64,000 bases of DNA from Clostridia bacterium (GTDB lineage: Bacteria; Bacillota; Clostridia; Christensenellales; Borkfalkiaceae): NCBI GenBank assembly GCA_017621155.1, contig JAGATP010000044.1:1-64000 (forward strand). Direction: 5' to 3'. Below, in pieces: positions 43,974 through 51,613 of this stretch. Under the pieces are notes generated by a model. The model did no database searches, had not been told where the DNA came from, and was given only the letters and a program-made list of their open reading frames with translations. The position numbers and the translations under genes are program-made. The first letter of the stretch is position 1, and every line of letters starts with the position of its first letter.

Positions 43974-44987
43974 ATGAAAATTTTAGTCACCGGCGGGGCG
44001 GGCTTCATCGGCTCGCATACCTGCGTCGAACTGTTGAACAAGGGCTACGAGGTCGTCGTCATCGACAATCTGGACAATTCTTCTCCCAAGAGCCTCAAGC
44101 GGGTCGAGGAGATTACGGGCAAGACCCTCTCTTTCTACGAGGGGGACGTTCGCAACGAGGAGCTGCTCGAAGGAATCTTCTCCGCGCACACCATCGACTG
44201 CGTCATTCACTTTGCGGGGCTCAAGGCGGTCGGCGAATCGTGCAGAAAGCCCATCGAATACTACAACAATAACCTCTACGGCACGCTCGTGCTGCTCGAC
44301 GTGATGAGAAGACACGGCTGCAAGAAGATCGTCTTCTCCTCCTCCGCGACCGTTTACGGCACGCCTGAACGCCTTCCCCTCGACGAGACCTGCAAGGTGG
44401 GCGGGACGACCAATCCTTACGGCACGTCCAAGTATTTCCAGGAGATCATGCTCGAGGACGTCTATAAAGCCGACCCCGAATGGACGGTCATTCTCCTTCG
44501 GTACTTCAACCCCGTCGGCGCGCATGAGAGCGGGCTCATCGGCGAAGACCCGCAGGGCATTCCCAACAACTTGACTCCCTTCATCGCCAAAGTGGCGATC
44601 GGAGAGCTCCCCGAAATCGGCGTGTTCGGCAATGATTATCCGACCCCCGACGGTACGGGCGTCAGGGATTATATCCACGTGGTTGACCTTGCCAAGGGTC
44701 ACGTCGCCGCCATCGAGGGTGTCAAGAATACGGGCGTACACGTGTACAACCTCGGCACGGGGATTGGATACAGCGTGCTCGACGTCGTAAAGGCGTTTGA
44801 AAAGGCGTGCGGGAAGAAACTCCCCGTCGTCATCAAGCCGCGTCGCGCAGGGGACATCGCCGCCTGCTATGCGGACGCCTCCAAGGCGGAGAGAGAGCTC
44901 GGCTGGAAGGCAACCCTCGGCATCGACGAGATGTGCGCTTCCCTCTGGAAGTGGCAGACCATGAATCCAAAGGGCTACAGAGATTAA
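43974..44987 (+). CDS. galE: UDP-glucose 4-epimerase
   Basis: Interconverts UDP-galactose and UDP-glucose with bound NAD, closing the Leloir pathway. It is a 337-residue short-chain dehydrogenase with GGAGFIGSH at the start, the catalytic Ser and Tyr/Lys in SSSATVYG and NPYGTSKYF, and LRYFNPVGAHESG. The ATG at 43974 follows AAGGAG. It is the last gene of the operon, followed by a terminator. Confidence 0.96.
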   Translation: MKILVTGGAGFIGSHTCVELLNKGYEVVVIDNLDNSSPKSLKRVEEITGKTLSFYEGDVRNEELLEGIFSAHTIDCVIHFAGLKAVGESCRKPIEYYNNNLYGTLVLLDVMRRHGCKKIVFSSSATVYGTPERLPLDETCKVGGTTNPYGTSKYFQEIMLEDVYKADPEWTVILLRYFNPVGAHESGLIGEDPQGIPNNLTPFIAKVAIGELPEIGVFGNDYPTPDGTGVRDYIHVVDLAKGHVAAIEGVKNTGVHVYNLGTGIGYSVLDVVKAFEKACGKKLPVVIKPRRAGDIAACYADASKAERELGWKATLGIDEMCASLWKWQTMNPKGYRD

Positions 44988-44993
44988 ACGGTG

Positions 44994-45021
44994 CGCTCCG
45001 AAGAGATTTCGGAGCGTTTTT
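44994..45021 (+). terminator. Intrinsic terminator of the GH2/gal operon
   Basis: A 9-bp stem (CGCTCCGAA / TTCGGAGCG), loop GAGAT, then TTTTT. Confidence 0.9.
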
Positions 45022-45032
45022 CTCTTCTCCGA

Positions 45033-45062
45033 TTGACTTTTTTCGGGGAAAGGGGTTATAAT
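45033..45062 (+). promoter_or_regulatory. Promoter of the thioredoxin-reductase-like gene
   Basis: TTGACT 45033-45038, 18 bp, TATAAT 45057-45062, with AAAGGAG before the ATG at 45082. Confidence 0.75.
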
Positions 45063-45081
45063 AAGAAAAAAGGAGTTTTTT

Positions 45082-45945
45082 ATGTTCGATACGGCAATCA
45101 TCGGGACGGGAGCTGCCGGCGTCTCCGCCGCGCTCACCTTAAAGGCGATGAATCGCAACTTTATCTGGTTCGGCTCGGCAAGGCTCTCCGAAAAAATTGC
45201 GCGGGCGGAAAAAATCCGCAACTATCCGGGGCTTTCCTCTGTCAGCGGCGAGGAGATGCAGAGGGCATTTCTCTCTCAGATTGAGGAAATGGACATCGAG
45301 ATCGCGAACAAGACGGTGACGGGCGTTTACGACATGGGGGAGTATTATGGCATTCTTTGCGACAAGGAGAGCTTTGAGGCAAAGACGGTCATTCTCGCCT
45401 CCGGCGTGGAGTCGGTCAAACCCGTCAAGGGCGAGCTCGAATTTTTGGGCAGAGGAGTGAGCTATTGCGCCACCTGCGACGGCTTTTTGTACAAGGGAAA
45501 GACGATCGCCGTGCTGTGCACCTCGAAAGCCCTCGAGCACGAGATTTCTTACCTTGCCTCGCTCGCGAAAAAGGTCTATCTGACCCCGCTCTATAAAACG
45601 CCTGAAATCGAGGCGGAAAACGTGGAAATCGTCCCCGGCATGATTCGGGAAATCGTCGGGGAAAGAAAGGCGGAAGCCGTTCGCTATGGGGAGAGGGAGC
45701 TTCTGGTAGACGGCGTATTCCTCTTAAAAGAAGCCATCACGCCCTCCGTCCTCGTGACGGGGCTTGCGATGGAGGACGGGCACGTCAAGGTGAACAGGCA
45801 ATTGGAGACGAATTTGAAGGGCGTCTTTGCGGCGGGCGACTGCACGGGCAGACCGTATCAGTACGCGAAAGCGGTCGGCGAGGGGAATGTCGCGGCACAT
45901 TCCGCCTTGGAATATCTGTCCGAAAACGCATCTTCAAAAGCGTAA
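45082..45945 (+). CDS. Thioredoxin-reductase-like flavoprotein lacking the NADPH motifs
   Basis: A 287-residue flavoprotein with the FAD-binding GTGAAGVSAA near residue 9, the redox-active CATC in VSYCATCDGFLYKG, and the C-terminal FAD motif GVFAAGDCTGRPYQYAKAVGEG. The second nucleotide-binding domain is unusual: where TrxB has GGGDSALEEA, this protein reads VLCTSKALEHEI, and there is no HRR-type arginine cluster. Ferredoxin-dependent flavin thioredoxin reductases of Clostridia lack the same motifs, so it may take electrons from ferredoxin. It is also slightly shorter than TrxB. It has its own promoter and terminator. Confidence 0.82.
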   Translation: MFDTAIIGTGAAGVSAALTLKAMNRNFIWFGSARLSEKIARAEKIRNYPGLSSVSGEEMQRAFLSQIEEMDIEIANKTVTGVYDMGEYYGILCDKESFEAKTVILASGVESVKPVKGELEFLGRGVSYCATCDGFLYKGKTIAVLCTSKALEHEISYLASLAKKVYLTPLYKTPEIEAENVEIVPGMIREIVGERKAEAVRYGERELLVDGVFLLKEAITPSVLVTGLAMEDGHVKVNRQLETNLKGVFAAGDCTGRPYQYAKAVGEGNVAAHSALEYLSENASSKA

Positions 45946-45987
45946 AGCGGACGGTCTGAAAAAGCGGTGCGAAAAAACATACGGTTT

Positions 45988-46023
45988 GATAAGTGCGAAT
46001 CGGTTTTCCGATTCGCACTTATC
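45988..46023 (+). terminator. Intrinsic terminator
   Basis: A 16-bp perfect stem GATAAGTGCGAATCGG / CCGATTCGCACTTATC with a TTTT loop. The following 250 bp (46024-46227) are AT-rich and I see nothing coding in them. Confidence 0.82.
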
Positions 46024-46227
46024 ATTACTTTTGTCTTTGTTCTACCTCAGCGACTATCGTTATGGACTAAAAATAAATAAGTGCTAAAAATCTTATTCCT
46101 TTCCCCCCAAGCGCACTTCCTATGGCGAATAAAAATTCATATTTTAAATGTTTACCTTTAAGCCAGAAGTAAAAACAGAGTTCAGACAAAAAGTTTGGAC
46201 GCTGCTTTTTATCTCAGCCATTTATAC

Positions 46228-46266
46228 TGTCAAGCGCTTGCATTTCAAATATAGTTTTGCTACAAT
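46228..46266 (+). promoter_or_regulatory. marR-maa promoter with a LacI/cre-like palindrome
   Basis: TTGCAT 46238-46243, 17 bp, TACAAT 46261-46266. A palindrome CAAGCGCTTG (46231-46240) overlaps the -35 inside TGTCAAGCGCTTGCA, much like TGTCAAAGCGCTTCCA before the GH2 operon. Confidence 0.65.
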
Positions 46267-46287
46267 TAGTATGATATCATACTAATT
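46264..46287. promoter_or_regulatory. Perfect 24-bp palindromic operator
   Basis: AATTAGTATGAT and its exact reverse complement ATCATACTAATT, centred at 46275/46276, overlap the -10 and the transcription start. Such a site directly before a marR gene is the usual autoregulatory operator of MarR repressors. Confidence 0.8.
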
Positions 46288-46299
46288 ATTGGAGGCGTT

Positions 46300-46757
46300 A
46301 TGGTTGAGGAAAAACAAATAACCGATATGCGGAACTTATATTGTCGCCTACTCGATCAGCAGTTTGCCGTATATACCCGTTTCGCTAAACGTTATAATCT
46401 GACGGCGAATGAATTGTTTGTATTAGATATTATATGGTTCACCCCAAAATGTTTTACGTAAAAAGAAATATGCGACAGGCTTTCGGCAAACAAACAGACG
46501 ATAGCGGCAATTGTCGGCAGAATTTTTAAGAAAGGGTACATTGTGTTTGAAGAAGTTGCGGAAGACAGACGAAATAAGCGCATCTTTTTTACCGAGAGAG
46601 GCAAAGCGTGTGCAAACGGCATATTCTATCTGCGCTGGAAGCGGATTGTCGTGCTTTAATGGAATTGGAAATTGGCAATGCAACCGAACTTGTGCGACTG
46701 ACTACCGATTTTACGGAAAATATGGAAAAAGAATATTTCAAAACGGAGGAACAATAA
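46300..46757 (+). pseudogene. MarR-family regulator, broken by a stop and a frameshift
   Basis: From the ATG at 46300 (GGAGG at 46291) the frame codes a MarR-type N-terminus (RFAKRYNLTANELFVLDIIWF) until TAA at 46459-46461. In the same frame the winged-helix continues: KEICDRLSANKQTIAAIVGR, then FEEVAEDRRNKRIFFTERGK. The stop is consistent with CAA to TAA. After about 46625 the tail (ALEADCRALMELEIGNATEL ... KTEEQ) is in another frame, as if two bases were inserted around 46630-46640. The intact operator and promoter remain, so loss of repression of maa is likely. Sequencing errors could mimic this, but two separate lesions argue for decay. Confidence 0.85.
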
Positions 46758-46758
46758 A

Positions 46759-47391
46759 ATGACAAAACTCGAAGAAGCCTTAAATTCGGGTAAGCTCTAT
46801 AAGGTTTGGGACGTCGTGGATAACGAATATTATCAAAGTCTGCAACTCATGGAAAAGTATAACGCTTGCGGTTATTCCGCCGAGGGGGAAAAGAAAAAAG
46901 CACAGATACTTCGACAGTTGTTTGCCGAAGTCGGCGAAGGTGCATATGTACAAGCTCCTTTCCACGCAATGTGCGGCGGACGGAACGTACACTTGGGCAA
47001 GAACGTATATATCAATTTTAACAGTACGCTTGTAGATGACGCACACATTTATATCGGCGATAATACAATGATTGCCCCGAATGTTACGATAATCACAGGT
47101 TCACATCCCATATCGCCCAAACTTCGCGCCGAAGGCTACGGTTGCAACAAACCCGTTCATATCGGAAAAAACGTTTGGATCGCGTCGAACGTTACCATAT
47201 TGCCGGGTGTAACGATAGGCGATAATTCCGTAATCGGTGCGGGGTCACTTGTCAACAAAGATATACCCGCAAATGTAATAGCGTTCGGTAATCCTTGTCA
47301 GGTTCGTCGTCAAATTACTTCCGACGACGATATATATTACGACAAAGGCAAGTTAATCTCGGAAAATATGATTGACATAAAGGAATTTTAA
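46759..47391 (+). CDS. Maltose/galactoside-type O-acetyltransferase
   Basis: A 210-residue left-handed beta-helix acetyltransferase of the Maa/LacA/NodL group, which moves acetyl from acetyl-CoA to a sugar hydroxyl. The N-terminal MAC-type helical segment (KLEEALNSGKLYKVWDVVDNE in parts) precedes hexapeptide turns (VYINFNSTLVDDAHIYIGD), the catalytic His in IITGSHPISPKLR, and the ending VTILPGVTIGDNSVIGAGS. It starts one base after the marR pseudogene stop. DNA here is AT-richer with more ATA and TTA codons than its neighbours, suggesting transfer. Confidence 0.9.
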   Translation: MTKLEEALNSGKLYKVWDVVDNEYYQSLQLMEKYNACGYSAEGEKKKAQILRQLFAEVGEGAYVQAPFHAMCGGRNVHLGKNVYINFNSTLVDDAHIYIGDNTMIAPNVTIITGSHPISPKLRAEGYGCNKPVHIGKNVWIASNVTILPGVTIGDNSVIGAGSLVNKDIPANVIAFGNPCQVRRQITSDDDIYYDKGKLISENMIDIKEF

Positions 47392-47393
47392 CT

Positions 47394-47429
47394 ATGAAAT
47401 TTTACGAGACCCTTGCGGAACAAAGGTAA
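47394..47429 (+). pseudogene. Stub of a third operon gene, 11 codons
   Basis: An ATG two bases after maa opens MKFYETLAEQR and then hits TAA. The start pattern FYE-L-E-R resembles small nitroreductases, but 11 residues cannot prove it. The sequence passes straight into a terminator hairpin, as if the rest of the gene was deleted. Confidence 0.35.
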
Positions 47430-47438
47430 GAGCATAAT

Positions 47439-47470
47439 TAAGGGCGAATCGGCTATCCGATTCGCCCTTA
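47439..47470 (+). terminator. Hairpin closing the marR-maa patch
   Basis: A 14-bp perfect stem TAAGGGCGAATCGG / CCGATTCGCCCTTA with loop CTAT. The U-tract is poor. The core is shared with the hairpins at 36990 and 45988. Confidence 0.7.
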
Positions 47471-47554
47471 GGCATAGTCTGTTAACTACTTGGTGAAGCG
47501 GAACGCTTCTCAACCCGACTTTAAAAATGCCTTTCCCTTTGTTCTACTTTTATT

Positions 47555-47733
47555 TGTCGAACAGTTTGTTCTTATAAACTTGCGGGGCCGCTCCCCTGCA
47601 AGTTTACTGAAAGCCTGTCCGTACTATTGGCAGGGGCGACTCGCCCCGCCGAACGCTTCCCTGTCGAACAGTTTGTTCTTATAAACTTGCGGGGTCGCTC
47701 CCCCGCAAGTTTACCGAGAGCTTGTCCGTACTA
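47555..47733. repeat. Two 72-bp direct repeats, each with a hairpin
   Basis: Copies at 47555-47626 and 47662-47733 start TGTCGAACAGTTTGTTCTTA and end GTCCGTACTA, with a few differences. Each contains AAACTTGCGGGG facing CCCCGCAAGTTT; copy 1 has a G:T wobble where copy 2 has G:C, so the pairing is conserved. A third short hairpin (GGGGCG-ACT-CGCCCC) lies between. The right copy overlaps the end of the minus-strand gene at 47731. A partial copy of that gene's end (ACTACTTGGTGAAGC) also occurs at 47485. With this the 339-bp gap 47392-47730 holds no gene beyond the stub. Confidence 0.8.
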
Positions 47734-48357
47734 CTTGGTGAAGCCGAAGGCTTCCTTGAGGCCGGCTTTGTGTAGAATCACCACCCCGCCAAGCAACGCT
47801 CCGTTGGAGACAATGTTGGTGAGCTGCGCAATCCAGTGCATGGAGGAAGAATCGTCGAACTTCGACGAAAGATACCCCATACCGAGCATCGCGATAAAGG
47901 CGACGATGAAGAGCACGATCGCAACGGGCTTTTTCAGCTTCGCCGCCCAAATTGCGAGCATTGCCTGCATTCCCGCACAGCCCACGATCTGTCCCGCGAG
48001 GAACACAATCGTCACGGGTGCCATCAGCGTTCTTTCCTTTTTGGAAAAGACGGGGGAGAGCATTCCTAAGAAAACGAGGAGAAATCCCGTTCCCTGCATG
48101 GGGAAGAAGCTCGCGTTCAGGGCGGAGATGTCCGCATCGGGCACGCCGCAGGCGAGGAGAATCTTGTGGGTGGCTTTAAAAAGCCCTGCGCAGAACACCA
48201 TGATCGAGCCCGCGGCAAGACAGGAGAATCCCCACTTTTTCAAGCTGAAATAGACGTCCCTCTGCACGAGAATCATCGCGATAAAGAAGAGAATGACGGG
48301 GATAAAATCGACGATCGCCATGGGGATTGAGACCGTTTCGGCAGATAGTATGTTCAT
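47731..48357 (-). CDS. Polytopic membrane protein, unknown
   Basis: A 208-residue protein with about six membrane helices, starting MNILSAETVSIPMAIVDFIP. The helices carry small-residue stretches (GLFKATHKILLACGVPDADISALN) and the C-terminus is LLGGVVILHKAGLKEAFGFTK. I do not know the family. The ATG at 48357 was preferred over GTG at 48363 because of the spacing to AAGGCGG. It is the last gene of the tetR operon, 11 bp after the flavin-reductase gene. Confidence 0.7.
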   Translation of the reverse strand: MNILSAETVSIPMAIVDFIPVILFFIAMILVQRDVYFSLKKWGFSCLAAGSIMVFCAGLFKATHKILLACGVPDADISALNASFFPMQGTGFLLVFLGMLSPVFSKKERTLMAPVTIVFLAGQIVGCAGMQAMLAIWAAKLKKPVAIVLFIVAFIAMLGMGYLSSKFDDSSSMHWIAQLTNIVSNGALLGGVVILHKAGLKEAFGFTK

Positions 48358-48368
48358 ATGCACCCGCC

Positions 48369-49292
48369 TTACTTATTTTTTTCCTTGGAACGCTTGTCGT
48401 TGATGATCGCCATGTGTTCCTTGGTGACGAGCGTCACGTTGTTCTTCTTTGCCCAATCGACGCAGCCCTTCAGCGCGGTGGAGAGGAAGATACGGGGCAC
48501 TTTCACGAGGCACATCAGCGCGTCGTCCGTGAACTTGACCACGTCGTCGGCGCGGTTTGCGGCGTACCGAACGGATTCGAGGTCAACCTCTCTGCTGGGC
48601 AGGGGCTCGGCAATGGGGCGCTTGAAGGTGGTGTACCAGAAGTTCTTGCTGTCGCGGTAGCCATAGTCTACGGGCACGGGCGGGAATGCGGACGCCTTCA
48701 CGCCGTCGATGATCGCCTGATGGTACTTGGGCTTCATGAGAATTTTGTCGATCTTCAGGATGAAGTGCGCTCCGAATTTGCTCGTAATGCCGTTGAAGTC
48801 GTGATAAGGGCCTTCGTATTCGTCCTGCACCTTGTCGTCCTGCGCGTTGTCGAGGGTGTCCACCCAGCTGCATTCAAAGACCTGGAAGCTTTCGGCGATG
48901 ACCTTGGGATAGTTCCCTTCGGGGTCTTCTTCCTTGCGCAAGCCCTCCTCGAGAGTGAAAATGCAGTCCTTCATCTTCTCTTCAGGCGTGTCGCCGGGGA
49001 AACCGAGGCGGACAGCCTCCTTGAAGTACTTCTTTTTGTCGGGAATGAAGTTCAGCGTGCACTTCTTGTGGCGAAGGATTCCCTTGCAGGTGTTGGAAGA
49101 ATTTCTGCATTCCAGGAGCATGGCATAGTACCCCTTGCCCGCGATGTAATAGGGGGCGACGAGGGAATACGCGCCGAAGCTCGTCGTCTTGCCGTCTTCC
49201 GCCAGCGTACCGATGAGTACGGTGGGCATGGGGAAGAAGGCAGAGGTTTGATAAAAGTTGTCAACGATTCTTAAATTTTTAAAGCTGCTCAT
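48369..49292 (-). CDS. Flavin-reductase-like protein with a PCP_red-like C-terminal segment
   Basis: A 307-residue protein. The first 190 residues look like an FMN-binding split barrel of the flavin reductase type (YQTSAFFPMPTVLIGTLAEDG, TTSFGAYSLVAPYYIAGKG, MLLECRNSSNTCKGI). The last 50 residues, FTDDALMCLVKVPRIFLSTA then CVDWAKKNNVTLVTKEHM, resemble the small PCP_red domain first seen in protochlorophyllide reductase and later in redox enzymes. If right, it is a fusion. It is in the tetR operon, so a flavin-dependent reductive role on a regulated substrate is plausible. Confidence 0.65.
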   Translation of the reverse strand: MSSFKNLRIVDNFYQTSAFFPMPTVLIGTLAEDGKTTSFGAYSLVAPYYIAGKGYYAMLLECRNSSNTCKGILRHKKCTLNFIPDKKKYFKEAVRLGFPGDTPEEKMKDCIFTLEEGLRKEEDPEGNYPKVIAESFQVFECSWVDTLDNAQDDKVQDEYEGPYHDFNGITSKFGAHFILKIDKILMKPKYHQAIIDGVKASAFPPVPVDYGYRDSKNFWYTTFKRPIAEPLPSREVDLESVRYAANRADDVVKFTDDALMCLVKVPRIFLSTALKGCVDWAKKNNVTLVTKEHMAIINDKRSKEKNK

Positions 49293-49307
49293 GAAAAACT
49301 CCTTAGC

Positions 49308-50123
49308 TTATTTCTTTTTGTTGAGGGTATAGATGGGAATGAGGGGAAGAATGATGGGGGTCTTCTTGACGTAAGCCTGATACGCTTCGTCGTTTGCGTA
49401 CCGCTGAGATTGCCTCTTTTCCAACCGCTGTGCGCCGTTGAACATGATGTAGACGATGCAGATGTAGCCGAGAACGGCGATGACCCACTGCACGACGCCC
49501 GTAAGAGAGGTGACGCCCGCTATAAGACAGCCCGTCCAGAACAGGATTTCCCCGAAGTAGTTGGGGCAGCGGCACATTCTGTAGAGCCCCTTTATGGCGA
49601 CGGAAGAGGGATTTGCCTTTTTCTGCGCGCTCTTCTGAAGGTCTGCAACGAGCTCCAGAAGGAGACCGATCGCCATGATCGCCACGCCGACGTAGACGAC
49701 GGCGTCAACCATGTGTCCGACGGAATGGGCATAGTAAACGGGGGAAACCTGCATCACGTAGAGGATGGACACGCAGACCCAGATCGCGAACTTGACGAAG
49801 ATCGGCATGGGCTTTTCCGTCTTGGTCGCCTCTTTCAAGGTCTTGCGATAGGACGCGCTCTTGAACTCTCTGACGAGGAGGAAGCCCGAAAGCCTGATTC
49901 CGTAGAGGATGAACAGTACGTCGGCAAGGATGAGGGGGAGGGACAAGCTTTCCCGAAAGAGAATGAGCATGGTAACGCCGATTCCGGAAATGGCAAATCC
50001 GTAACCGATGGAGAGGAAGTAGACGAATTTATAGAACCCGACGGCGCAAAGCACTGCGGAGACGACGAGGAGCACCCACATGAGGGGCGGGAAGGCGACT
50101 GCCCACATTTCGGCGAAGGTCAT
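49308..50123 (-). CDS. DUF1295 / steroid 5-alpha-reductase-like membrane protein
   Basis: A 271-residue protein with about seven membrane helices. The signature near the C-terminus, GLYRMCRCPNYFGEILFWTGCL, matches the DUF1295/ICMT superfamily motif (normally R-HPNYFGE; here His is replaced by Cys). The family includes NADPH-dependent reductases of lipids and methyltransferases acting at membranes. Its stop is one codon before the flavin-reductase gene region (15 bp gap), and its start abuts the stop of the next upstream gene. Confidence 0.75.
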   Translation of the reverse strand: MTFAEMWAVAFPPLMWVLLVVSAVLCAVGFYKFVYFLSIGYGFAISGIGVTMLILFRESLSLPLILADVLFILYGIRLSGFLLVREFKSASYRKTLKEATKTEKPMPIFVKFAIWVCVSILYVMQVSPVYYAHSVGHMVDAVVYVGVAIMAIGLLLELVADLQKSAQKKANPSSVAIKGLYRMCRCPNYFGEILFWTGCLIAGVTSLTGVVQWVIAVLGYICIVYIMFNGAQRLEKRQSQRYANDEAYQAYVKKTPIILPLIPIYTLNKKK

Positions 50124-50975
50124 TTATTTGCCCTCCTTTTTGTAGCAGTTCTGAATGTACTCTTTGAAGGAGAGCTTGCCGTACTTGTTCTCGGCGACCA
50201 TGCTCTCGGTCAGCGTCCACTTGGAGAACTTGATGATGGCTTCCTTTCCGTTCTTTTTGAGCTTGTTGATCCAGGCGAGGACGGAGAACAAAAAGACGGG
50301 CGCACGCTTGATGACGGGCTCTTTTCCCGCTGCGGCGAAGAACATCTTGGCGATCTCCTCGTAGGTGTACGTCTCCGTGCCGCCGATGTCGTAGGTCACG
50401 TTGGTATCGTTTAAGTGAAGAAGAACGTATTCCGCAAGCTCGGTGGTGTCAATGACGTTGGCGGAGACGTCTTCCTTGCCGAGCAGGGTGACTTCACCCT
50501 TCTCGATCATGGGCATGAACACCTTGGCGATGTCGTAGAAATACCCCGTGGGACGGAAGATGACGTAGTCGATGCCGCTCTCCTTGAGCGCAAGCTCGAA
50601 TTTGTGCTTGGCGTCGAGCATGGGAACGTCGGGGTTTTTGTCCGCCTTCAGGACGGAGATGTAGGCGAATTTTTTCACGCCCGCCCGCTTCGCCTCGGCA
50701 AGAAGGTTTAAGTTTCCGTTCAAATCGATGTCGTAGTTGGTGACGGTTGCCGAAGTTCTCGTCAGTCCCACCGTGGTGATGACGGCGTCCGCCCCTTCGC
50801 AAACCCCTTCCAGCTGTTCCTTCTTGGTGACGTCTACCGTTTTGGCGGTAAATCCGTCAAAATCCATTTCGCGCGTCACCAGGTCGATTGCTACGACTTC
50901 GTGACCTTCCTTGACGGCTGCCCGTAAAATGTCGCTTCCGAGCTTTCCGAAAGCGCCTGCCAATACAAGTTTCAT
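50124..50975 (-). CDS. NAD(P)-binding SDR/NmrA-like protein
   Basis: A 283-residue atypical short-chain dehydrogenase. Dinucleotide-binding GAFGKLGSDILRAAVKEGHEV opens the protein, then VITTVGLTRTSATV and YDIDLNGNLNLLAEAKRAGVKKFAYISVL. A catalytic YxxxK is not clear, which fits NmrA-like redox sensors or membrane-associated reductases. The end has a more hydrophobic stretch (FLFSVLAWINKL). It begins 22 bp after tetR and is translationally linked to the DUF1295 gene. Confidence 0.82.
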   Translation of the reverse strand: MKLVLAGAFGKLGSDILRAAVKEGHEVVAIDLVTREMDFDGFTAKTVDVTKKEQLEGVCEGADAVITTVGLTRTSATVTNYDIDLNGNLNLLAEAKRAGVKKFAYISVLKADKNPDVPMLDAKHKFELALKESGIDYVIFRPTGYFYDIAKVFMPMIEKGEVTLLGKEDVSANVIDTTELAEYVLLHLNDTNVTYDIGGTETYTYEEIAKMFFAAAGKEPVIKRAPVFLFSVLAWINKLKKNGKEAIIKFSKWTLTESMVAENKYGKLSFKEYIQNCYKKEGK

Positions 50976-50997
50976 AAAAATGACTCCTTTAAGGATT

Positions 50998-51510
50998 TTA
51001 TTTTGTCAAAAGCGACAAGGTCGCTTCCTTCCAAACGGGATAAGAGAGACTGTCGTCCCTCGCAAGGAGAAGCAGCGTCTCTGCGAGAATGGGGTAAAGT
51101 GCCTCGGAAAGAGAGGGGAGAATTTGCTTTAAAAGCGCTCCGACCTGATCCCGAAGGGGGACGTGCCTTTTCTGCAGGGCGGATTGCACCCCTTTGTCGC
51201 TGTAAGAGCTCGCCCAGATCTCTTTGTACTTTTTGCAAAAGCCCTTCAGCGATTCGTAAAAGAAATCGAGCCCTTCGCCTTTGTTTGCGGCGGGGAGTTT
51301 TTTCTCCATGTGCGCGAAGATCGCCGTCCAGTCCTCTAAAATGACGGTCGCTAAAATCATGTCCTTGGACGGGAAATAGTTGAAAACCGTTCCGTTGGCG
51401 ATCCCGCAGTGCCGCGCGATCTTTTCGATGGTGGGATTTTCTCCCTTTTTTACGCTTTCTCTGACAAAGGAAAGAATGCTTTCCCGCACCCCTTCGATGA
51501 CTTTGGGCAT
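50998..51510 (-). CDS. TetR-family transcriptional regulator
   Basis: A 170-residue repressor. The N-terminal helix-turn-helix is clear: SILSFVRESVKKGENPTIEKIARHCGIANGTVFNYFPSKDMIL, read in parts. The C-terminal ligand domain is diverged (WASSYSDKGVQSALQKRHV). The ATG at 51510 follows GGAG by seven bases; a longer frame from 51573 runs through the promoter. It heads the operon of NmrA-like, DUF1295, flavin-reductase and membrane proteins and probably represses it from the palindrome at 51521. Confidence 0.88.
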   Translation of the reverse strand: MPKVIEGVRESILSFVRESVKKGENPTIEKIARHCGIANGTVFNYFPSKDMILATVILEDWTAIFAHMEKKLPAANKGEGLDFFYESLKGFCKKYKEIWASSYSDKGVQSALQKRHVPLRDQVGALLKQILPSLSEALYPILAETLLLLARDDSLSYPVWKEATLSLLTK

Positions 51511-51520
51511 AAAAATCTCC

Positions 51521-51570
51521 TTTATGAATACGTTCATAAAAATTTTATCACAAAATGCCTCGTTTGTCAA
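51521..51570 (-). promoter_or_regulatory. tetR operon promoter with palindromic operator
   Basis: On the minus strand TTGACA (complement 51565-51570), 17 bp, TAAAAT (complement 51542-51547). Just downstream lies TTTATGAA-4-TTCATAAA (51521-51540), eight-base arms, the right place for autorepression. Confidence 0.8.
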
Positions 51571-51613
51571 CAATTCGAGAAATTTTTATCGATTTATCGA
51601 TTGAAAAATTCGT

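Noticed and set aside
47555..47733. Possible CRISPR-like repeats
   Set aside because: Only two 72-bp copies with one 35-bp gap, no array and no cas genes.
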